A program made the position numbers and the translations under genes. From Chrysogorgia sp. JL179-B06 (Eukaryota; Cnidaria; Anthozoa; Scleralcyonacea; Chrysogorgiidae): 64,000 bases of DNA. Below are positions 55,521-64,000 of this stretch, piece after piece. A model generated the notes under the pieces. That model had not been told where the DNA came from, searched no databases, and worked only from the letters and a program-made list of their open reading frames with translations. How positions within the stretch are numbered: position 1 is the stretch's first letter; each line of letters starts with the position of its first letter. The stretch spans positions 1,706,001 through 1,770,000 of the forward strand of contig JAYKKM010000416.1 of assembly GCA_035772405.1 (NCBI GenBank), read 5' to 3'.

Positions 55521-58500
55521 GTAACAGCTAGCAAAGGAAGAACGGAAAAGGATAAATAGAAAAGGAGTGGTAGTAAAGGAGGAATAGAAAAGAGTGATAA
55601 CAAAAGAGTAACAGAAAAGGAGTAAATAACAAAGGAGTAATAGTAAAGGAATAATAGCAAATGAGTAATAATAAAGGAGTTATAATAGTAAATGAGTAAT
55701 AGTAAAGGAGTTGTAATAAAGGAGTTATAATAGTAAAGTAATAGTAAAGGAGTAACCGTGAAGGAGTAATAGAAAAGGCGGAAGAGTAAATGAGTAATAG
55801 TGAAGGAGTAATAGTGAAGGAGTAATATAAAAGAAGTAATAGTAAAGGAGTGATAGCAAATAATTGATAGCAAAGGAATGATAGTAATGAAGGAATAGAA
55901 AAGGAGTAAAAGCAATGTAGTAATAGAGTAATAGAAAAGAAATAATATCAAAGCAGTAATAATAAAGGAATTATAATAATAAAGGAGTGATAATAAAGGA
56001 GTAATAATAAAGGAGTAATAGTAAAGGAGTAATAGTAAAGGAGTAATAGCAAAGGAGTAATAATAAAGGAGTAATTGCAAAGGAGTAACAATAAAGGAGT
56101 AATAATAAAGGAGTAATAATAAAGGAGTAATAGTAAAGGAGTAATAGCAAAGGAGTAATAGCAAAGGAGTAATAGCAAAGGAGTAATAATAAAGGAGTAA
56201 TAGTAAAGGAGGAATAATAAAGGAGTAATAATAAAGGAGAAATAATAAAGGAGTAATAGTAAAGGAGTAATAGTAAAGGAGGAATAGTAAAGGAGTAATA
56301 ATAAAGGAGTAATAGTAAAGGAGTAATAATAAAGGAGTAATAATAAAGGAGTAATAGTAAAGGAGTAATAGCAAAGGAGTAATAGTAAAGGAGTAATAGC
56401 AAAGGAGTAATAATAAAGGAGTAATAGCAAAGGAGTAATAGCAAAGGAGTAATAGCAAAGGAGTAATAGCAAAGGAGTGATAGTAAAGGAGTAATAGTAA
56501 AGGAGTAATAATAAAGGAGTAATAATAAAGGAGTAATAATAAAGGAGTAATAATAAAGGAGTAATAATAAAGGAGTAATAGTAAAGGAGTAATAGTAAAG
56601 GAGTAATAGTAAAGGAGTAATAGTAAAGGAGTAATAGTAAAGGAGTAATAGCAAAGGAGTAATAGTAAAGGAGTAATAATAAAGGAGTAATAATAAAGGA
56701 GTAATAGCAAAGGAGTAATGGTAAAGGAGTAATAAAAGGAGTAACAGTAAAGGAGTAATAGTAAAGGAGTAATAGCAAAGGAGTAATAGTAAAGGAGTAA
56801 TAATAAAGGAGTAATAGTAAAGGAGTAATAATAAAGGAGTAATAGTAAAGGAGTGATAGTAAAGGAGTAATAGTAAAGGAGTGATAGTAAAGGAGTAATA
56901 GCAAAGGAGTAATTGTAAAGGAGTAATAATAAAGGAGTAATAGTAAAGGAGTAATAGTAAAGGAGTAATAGTAAAGGAGTAATAATAAAGGAGTAATAGC
57001 AAAGGAGTAATAGTAAAGGAGTAATAGTAAAGAAGTAATAGTAAAGGAGTAATAGTAAAGGCGTAATAATAAAGGCGTAATAGCAAAGGAGTAATAGCAA
57101 AGGAGTAATAATAAAGGAGTAATAGCAAAGGAGTAATAGTAAAGGAGTAATAATAAAGGAGTAATAGCAAAGGAGTAATAGTAAAGGAGTAATAGTAAAG
57201 GAGTAATAGTAAAGGAGGAATAGTAAAGGAGGAATAATAAAGGAGTAATAATAAAGGAGTAATAATAAAGGAGTAATAGCAAAAGGAGGAATAATAAAGG
57301 AGTAATAGCAAAGGAGTAATAGCAAAGGAGTAATAGTAAAGGAGTAATAATAAAGGAGTAATAATAAAGGAGTAATAGCAAAGGAGGAATAATAAAGGAG
57401 TAATAGCAAAGGAGTAATAGTAAAGGAGTAATAGTAAAGGAGTAATAGTAAAGGAGTAATAGTAAAAGGAGTAATAGCAAAGGAGTAATAATAAAGGAGT
57501 AATAGTAAAGGAGTAATAGTAAAGGAGTAATAGCAAAGGAGTAATAATAAAGGAGTAATAATAAAGGAGTAATAGCAAAGGGGTAATAGCAAAGGAGTAA
57601 TAGCAAAGGAGTAATAGTAAAGGAGTAATAGTAAAGGAGTAATAATAAAGGAGTAATAATAAAGGAGTAATTGTAAAGGAGTAATAGTAAAGGAGTAATA
57701 ATAAAGGAGTAATAGTAAAGGAGTAATAATAAAGGAGTAATAGTAAAGGAGTAATAGTAAAGGAGTAATAGTAAAGGAGTAATAATAAAGGAGTAATAGT
57801 AAAGGAGTAATAGTAAAGGAGTAATAATAAATGAGTAATAGTAAAGGAGTAATAATAAATGAGTAATAGTAAAGGAGTAATAGTAAAGGAGTAATAATAA
57901 AGGAGTAATAGTAAAGGAGTAATAATAAAGGAGTAATAGCAAAGGAGTAATAATAAAGGAGTAATAGCAAAGGAGTAATAATAAAGGAGTAATAGCAAAG
58001 GAGTAATAGCAAAGGAGTAATAATAAAGGAGTAATAGTAAAGGAGTAATAATAAAGGAGTAATAGCAAAGGAGTAATAGCAAAGGAGTAATAATAAAGGA
58101 GTAATAGCAAAGGAGTAATAGCAAAGGAGTAATAATAAAGGAGTAATAGTAAATGAGTAATAATAAAGGAGTCATAATAAAGGAGTAATAATAAAGGAGT
58201 AATAGTAAAGGAGTAATAGTAAAGGAGTAATAGTAAAGGAGGAATAGTAAAGGAGGAATAGTAAAGGAGTAATAGTAAAGGAGGAATAGTAAAGGAGGAA
58301 TAATAAAGGAGTAATAATAAAGGAGTAATAATAAAGGAGTAATAGTAAAGGAGTAATAGCAAAGGAAGTAATAATAAAGGAGTAATAGTAAAGGAGTAAT
58401 AGTAAAGGAGTAATAGTAAAGGAGTAATAGCAAAGGAGTAATAGCAAAGGAGTAATAGTAAAGGAGTAATAGTAAAGGAGTAATAGTAAAGGAGTAATAG

Positions 58501-59176
58501 TAAAGGAGTAATAGTAAAGGAGTAATAGTAAAGGAGTAATAGTAAAGGAGTAATAGTAAAGGAGTAATAGTAAAGGAGTAATAGTAAAGGAGTAATAGCA
58601 AAGGAGTAATAGTAAAGGAGTAATAGTAAAGGACTAATAGTAAAGGAGTAATAATAAAGGAGTAATAATAAAGGAGTAATAGTAAAGGAGTAATAGTAAA
58701 GGAGTAATAGCAAAGGAGTAATAGCAAAGGGTAATAATAAAGGAGTAATAGCAAAGGAGTAATAGTAAAGAGTAATAATAAAGGAGTAATAATAAAGGAG
58801 TAATAATAAAGGAGTAATAATAAAGGAGTAATAATAAAGGAGTAATAATAAAGGAGTAATAATAAAGGAGTAATAGTAAAGGAGTAATAGTAAAGGGTAA
58901 TAGTAAAGGAGTAATAATAAAGGAGTAATAATAAAGGAGTAATAATAAAGGAGTAATAATAAAGGAGTAATAGCAAAGGAGTAATAATAAAGGAGTAATA
59001 ATAAAGGAGTAATAATAATGGAGTAATAATAAAGGAGTAATAATAAAGGAGTAATAATAAAGGAGTAATAATAAAGGAGTAATGATAAAGGAGTAATAGT
59101 AAAGGAGTAATAGTAAATGAGTAATAGTAAAGGAGTAATAGCAAAGGAGTAATAGTAAAGGAGTAATAATAAAGGA
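55521..59176. repeat. Higher-order repeat copy 2 (3656 bp)
   Basis: Same anchor and same order of rare variants as copy 1 (GGCGTAATAATAAAGGCG at 57060, GGGGTAATAGC at 57580, AAAGGGTAATAG at 58892). A few single-base and one-unit differences separate the two. Confidence 0.9.
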
Positions 59177-62100
59177 GTAACAGCTAGCAAAGGAAGAACG
59201 GAAAAGGATAAATAGAAAAGGAGTGGTAGTAAAGGAGGAATAGAAAAGAGTGATAACAAAAGAGTAACAGAAAAGGAGTAATAACAAAGGAGTAATAGTA
59301 AAGGAATAATAGCAAATGAGTAATAATAAAGGAGTTATAATAGTAAATGAGTAATAGTAAAGGAGTTGTAAATAAAGGAGTTATAATAGTAAAGTAATAG
59401 TAAAGGAGTAACCGTGAAGGAGTAATAGAAAAGGCGGAAGAGTAAATGAGTAATAGTGAAGGAGTAATAGTGAAGGAGTAATATAAAAGAAGTAATAGTA
59501 AAGGAGTGATAGCAAATAATTGATAGCAAAGGAATGATAGTAATGAAGGAATAGAAAAGGAGTAAAAGCAATGGAGTAATAGAGTAATAGAAAAGAAATA
59601 ATATCAAAGCAGTAATAATAAAGGAATTATAATAATAAAGGAGTGATAATAAAGGAGTAATAATAAAGGAGTAATAGTAAAGGAGTAATAGTAAAGGAGT
59701 AATAGCAAAGGAGTAATAATAAAGGAGTAATTGCAAAGGTAGTAACAATTAAAGGAGTAATAATAAAGGAGTAATAATAAAGGAGTAATAGTAAAGGAGT
59801 AATAGCAAAGGAGTAATAGCAAAGGAGTAATAGCAAAGGAGTAATAATAAAGGAGTAATAGTAAAGGAGGAATAATAAAGGAGTAATAATAAAAGGAGAA
59901 ATAATAAAGGAGTAATAGTAAAGGAGTAATAGTAAAGGAGGAATAGTAAAGGAGTAATAATAAAGGAGTAATAGTAAAGGAGTAATAATAAAGGAGTAAT
60001 AATAAAGGAGTAATAGTAAAGGAGTAATAGCAAAGGAGTAATAGTAAAGGAGTAATAGCAAAGGAGTAATAATAAAGGAGTAATAGCAAAGGAGTAATAG
60101 CAAAGGAGTAATAGCAAAGGAGTAATAGCAAAGGAGTGATAGTAAAGGAGTAATAGTAAAGGAGTAAAAATAAAGGAGTAATAATAAAGGAGTAATAATA
60201 AAGGAGTAATAATAAAGGAGTAATAATAAAGGAAGTAATAGTAAAGGAGTAATAGTAAAGGAGTAATAGTAAAGGAGTAATAGTAAAGGAGTAATAGTAA
60301 AGGAGTAATAGCAAAGGAGTAATAGTAAAGGAGTAATAATAAAGGAGTAATAATAAAGGAGTAATAGCAAAGGAGTAATGGTAAAGGAGTAATAAAGGAG
60401 TAACAGTAAAGGAGTAATAGTAAAGGAGTAATAGCAAAGGAGTAATAGTAAAGGAGTAATAATAAAGGAGTAATAGTAAAGGAGTAATAATAAAGGAGTA
60501 ATAGTAAAGGAGTGATAGTAAAGGAGTAATAGTAAAGGAGTGATAGTAAAGGAGTAATAGCAAAGGAGTAATTGTAAAGGAGTAATAATAAAGGAGTAAT
60601 AGTAAAGGAGTAATAGTAAAGGAGTAATAGTAAAGGAGTAATAATAAAGGAGTAATAGCAAAGGAGTAATAGTAAAGGAGTAATAGTAAAGAAGTAATAG
60701 TAAAGGAGTAATAGTAAAGGCGTAATAATAAAGGCGTAATAGCAAAGGAGTAATAGCAAAGGAGTAATAATAAAGGAGTAATAGCAAAGGAGTAATAGTA
60801 AAGGAGTAATAATAAAGGAGTAATAGCAAAGGAGTAATAGTAAAGGAGTAATAGTAAAGGAGTAATAGTAAAGGAGGAATAGTAAAGGAGGAATAATAAA
60901 GGAGTAATAATAAAGGAGTAATAATAAAGGAGTAATAGCAAAAGGAGGAATAATAAAGGAGTAACAGCAAAGGAGTAATAGCAAAGGAGTAATAGTAAAG
61001 GAGTAATAATAAAGGAGTAATAATAAAGGAGTAATAGCAAAGGAGGAATAATAAAGGAGTAATAGCAAAGGAGTAATAGTAAAGGAGTAATAGTAAAGGA
61101 GTAATAGTAAAGGAGTAATAGTAAAGGAGTAATAGCAAAGGAGTAATAATAAAGGAGTAATAGTAAAGGAGTAATAGTAAAGGAGTAATAGCAAAGGAGT
61201 AATAATAAAGGAGTAATAATAAAGGAGTAATAGCAAAGGGGTAATAGCAAAGGAGTAATAGCAAAGGAGTAATAGTAAAGGAGTAATAGTAAAGGAGTAA
61301 TAATAAAGGAGTAATAATAAAGGAGTAATAGTAAAGGAGTAATAGTAAAGGAGTAATAATAAAGGAGTAATAGTAAAGGAGTAATAATAAAGGAGTAATA
61401 GTAAAGGAGTAATAGTAAAGGAGTAATAGTAAAGGAGTAATAATAAAGGAGTAATAGTAAAGGAGTAATAGTAAAGGAGTAATAATAAATGAGTAATAGT
61501 AAAGGAGTAATAGTAAAGGAGTAATAGTAAAGGAGTAATAGTAAAGGAGTAATAATAAAGGAGTAATAATAAACGAGTAATAATAAAGGAGTAATAGCAA
61601 AGGAGTAATAATAAAGGAGTAATAGCAAAGGAGTAATAGCAAAGGAGTAATAATAAAGGAGTAATAGTAAAGGAGTAATAATAAAGGAGTAATAATAAAG
61701 GAGTAATAATAAAGGAGTAATAGCAAAGGAGTAATAGCAAAGGAGTAATAATAAAGGAGTAATAGCAAAGGAGTAATAGCAAAGGAGTAATAATAAAGGA
61801 GTAATAGTAAAGGAGTAATAATAAAGGAGTCATAATAAAGGAGTCATAGTAAAGGAGTAATAGTAAAGGAGTAATAGTAAACGAGTAATAATAAAGGAGT
61901 AATAATAAAGGAGTAATAGCAAAGGAGTAATAGCAAAGGAGTAATAGCAAAGGAGTAATAGCAAAGGAGTAATAGTAAAGGAGTAATAATAAAGGAGTAA
62001 TAGTAAAGGAGTAATAGTAAAGGAGGAATAATAAAGGAGGAATAATAAAGGAGTAATAATAAAGGAGTAATAATAAAGGAGTAATAATAAAGGAGTAATA

Positions 62101-64000
62101 ATAAAGGAGTAATAATAAAGGAGTAATAATAAAGGAGTAATAATAAAGGAGTAATAGTAAAGGAGTAATAGCAAAGGAGTAATAGTAAAGGAGTAATAAT
62201 AAAGGAGTAATAATAAAGGAGTAATAATAAAGGAGGAATAATAAAGAAGTAATAATAAAGGAGTAATAATAAAGGAGTAATAATAAAGGAGTAATAATAA
62301 AGGAGTAATAATAAAGGAGTAATAATAAAGGAGTAATAATAAAGGAGTAATAATAAAGGAGTAATAGTAAAGGAGTAATTGTAAAGGAGTAATAGTAAAG
62401 GAGTAATAATAAAGGAGTAATAATAAAGGACTAATAGTAAAGGAGGAATAATAAAGGAGTAATAATAAAGGAGGAATAATAAAGGAGTAATAATAAAGGA
62501 GTAATAATAAAGGAGTAATAGTAAAGGAGGAATAATAAAGGAGTAATAATAAAGGAGTAATAATAAAGGAGGAATAATAAAGGAGTAATAATAAAGGAGT
62601 AATAATAAAGGAGTAATAGTAAAGGAGGAATAATAAAGGAGTAATAATAAAGGAGTAATAATAAAGGAGTAATAATAAAGGAGTAATAATAAAGGAGGAA
62701 TAGTAAAGGAGGAATAGTAAAGGAGGAATAGTAAAGGAGTAATAGTAAAGGAGTAATAGCAAAGGAGTAATAATAAAGGAGTAATAGCAAAGGAGTAATA
62801 GCAAAGGAGTAATAGCAAAGGAGTGATAGTAAAGGAGTGATAGTAAAGGAGTGATAATAAAGGAGTAATAATAAAGGAGTAATAATAAAGCAGTAATAGT
62901 AAAGGAGTAATAATAAAGGAGTAATAGTAAAGGAGGAATAATAAAGGAGTAATAATAAAGGAGGAATAATAAAGGAGGAATAATAAAGGAGTAATAATAA
63001 AGGAGTAATAATAAAGGAGGAATAGTAAAGGAGGAATAGTAAAGGAGGAATAGTAAAGGAGTAATAGTAAAGGAGTAATAGCAAAGGAGTAATAATAAAG
63101 GAGTAATAGCAAAGGAGTAATAGCAAAGGAGTAATAGTAAAGGAGTGATAGTAAAGGAGTGATAGTAAAGGAGTGATAATAAAGGAGTAATAATAAAGGA
63201 GTAATAATAAAGGAGTAATAGTAAAGGAGTAATAATAAAGGAGTAATAGTAAAGGAGTAATAGTAAAGGAGTAATAGTAAAGGAGGAATAGTAAAGGAGG
63301 AATAGTAAAGGAGTAATAGTAAAGGAGGAATAGTAAAGGAGGAATAATAAAGGAGTAATAATAAAGGAGTAATAATAAAGGAGTAATAGTAAAGGAGTAA
63401 TAGCAAAGGAGTAATAATAAAGGAGTAATAATAAAGGAGTAATAGTAAAGGAGTAATAGCAAAGGAGTAATAATAAAGGAGTAATAGCAAAGGAGTAATA
63501 GTAAAGGAGTAATAGTAAAGGAGTAATAGTAAAGGAGTAATAGTAAAGGAGTAATAGTAAAGGAGTAATAGTAAAGGAGTAATAGTAAAGGAGTAATAGT
63601 AAAGGAGTAATAGTAAAGGAGTAATAGTAAAGGAGTAATAATTGCAAAGGAGTAATAGTAAAGGAGTAATAGTAAAGGACTAATAGTAAAGGAGTAATAA
63701 TAAAGGAGTAATAATAAAGGAGTAATAGTAAAGGAGTAATAGTAAAGGAGTAATAGCAAAGGAGTAATAGCAAAGGAGTAATAATAAAGGAGTAATAGCA
63801 AAGGAGTAATAGTAAAGGAGTAATAATAAAGGAGTAATAATAAAGGAGTAATAATAAAGGAGTAATAATAAAGGAGTAATAATAAAGGAGTAATAATAAA
63901 GGAGTAATAATAAAGGAGTAATAGTAAAGGAGTAATAGTAAAGGGTAATAGTAAAGGAGTAATAATAAAGGAGTAATAATAAAGGAGTAATAATAAAGGA
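59177..64000. repeat. Higher-order repeat copy 3, with insertion, cut by the window end
   Basis: Anchor at 59177-59650 and the same rare variants up to about 61850, then about 1.39 kb of extra units, then copy-1-like order again (ATTGCAAAGG at 63642, AAAGGGTAATAG at 63940). The end lies beyond 64000. Confidence 0.85.

Larger units (their letters stand above)
41368..64000. repeat. Satellite array, 14-bp unit, more than 22.6 kb, continues beyond the window
   Basis: Unit GTAAAGGAGTAATA with three common first-dinucleotide states (GT, GC, AT) and point variants (GGAGGAATA, GGAGTGATA, GGAGTCATA). The array starts sharply at 41368 after unique sequence and does not end before 64000. Orientation is constant except for 50071-51813. 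The 14-bp period translates with a 42-base (14-residue) period. The minus strand of the unit has no stop in any frame, hence reading frames of up to 1165 codons rich in Leu/Tyr/Ser/Phe. These are not proteins in any evidence-based sense. Confidence 0.97.

Noticed and set aside
41322..63801. Dozens of long open frames, up to 1165 codons, encoding Leu/Tyr/Ser/Phe-rich repeats that look like membrane proteins
   Set aside because: They are the 14-bp satellite read on a strand with no stop codon in any frame; overlapping frames are equally open and no start, splice or composition signal favours one.
41368..64000. Regular repeats that might suggest a CRISPR array
   Set aside because: Units are contiguous with no unique spacers, and the genome is eukaryotic.
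41368..64000. AAAGGAG in every unit resembles a bacterial ribosome-binding site
   Set aside because: The context is eukaryotic and no start codon or coding frame follows.

Overview
This is eukaryotic, metazoan DNA. It has multi-exon genes with GT-AG introns, several families of decayed LINE and LTR retrotransposons, tRNA-like repeats and very long satellites. The cysteine-rich D8C domain joined to an adhesion-GPCR body, and the style of the LINE and BEL/Pao relics, suggest a cnidarian, probably an anthozoan. That assignment is inference.

Region 1 (1-18.6 kb, minus strand) holds one recognisable host gene, an adhesion G-protein-coupled receptor. Seven exons can be traced from splice sites and domains: signal peptide plus D8C (18029-18581), HRM-like (12684-12775), GAIN part A (11342-11611), GAIN part B (6408-6845), GPS (4026-4168), TM1-TM2 (3256-3480) and TM3 to the start of TM4 (1667-1823). 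TM4-TM7 are not in the window. All junctions agree in phase except GAIN-B/GPS, which is off by one base next to a run of seven A. The introns carry a 24-bp minisatellite, a large pentamer inverted repeat beside the GPS exon, tRNA-like inverted elements, a 4-kb 15/20-bp minisatellite and several reverse-transcriptase (RT) relics.

Region 2 (18.6-41.3 kb) is repeat-rich and has few genes. It contains a 430-bp foldback, a degraded BEL/Pao element (23.4-28.5 kb, minus) whose RT has lost the YxDD segment, one possible orphan exon (29607-29833), and a roughly mirrored arrangement of GGAGT-type and AGGATCCT-type palindromic repeats around an RT relic (30-35.2 kb). It also holds a second copy of the LINE family seen at 1-775, a rearranged Ty3/gypsy relic (37.9-39.0 kb), a tRNA-SINE candidate and another LINE RT relic that ends just before the satellite.

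Region 3 (41.37 kb to the window end) is a continuous satellite of at least 22.6 kb with a 14-bp unit (GTAAAGGAGTAATA and variants). It has a higher-order repeat of about 3.66 kb, marked by an irregular anchor of about 460 bp. One block of about 1.7 kb is inverted and one zone of about 3.4 kb is full of indels. The long minus-strand reading frames here arise because the unit has no stop codon in any minus frame; they are not genes.
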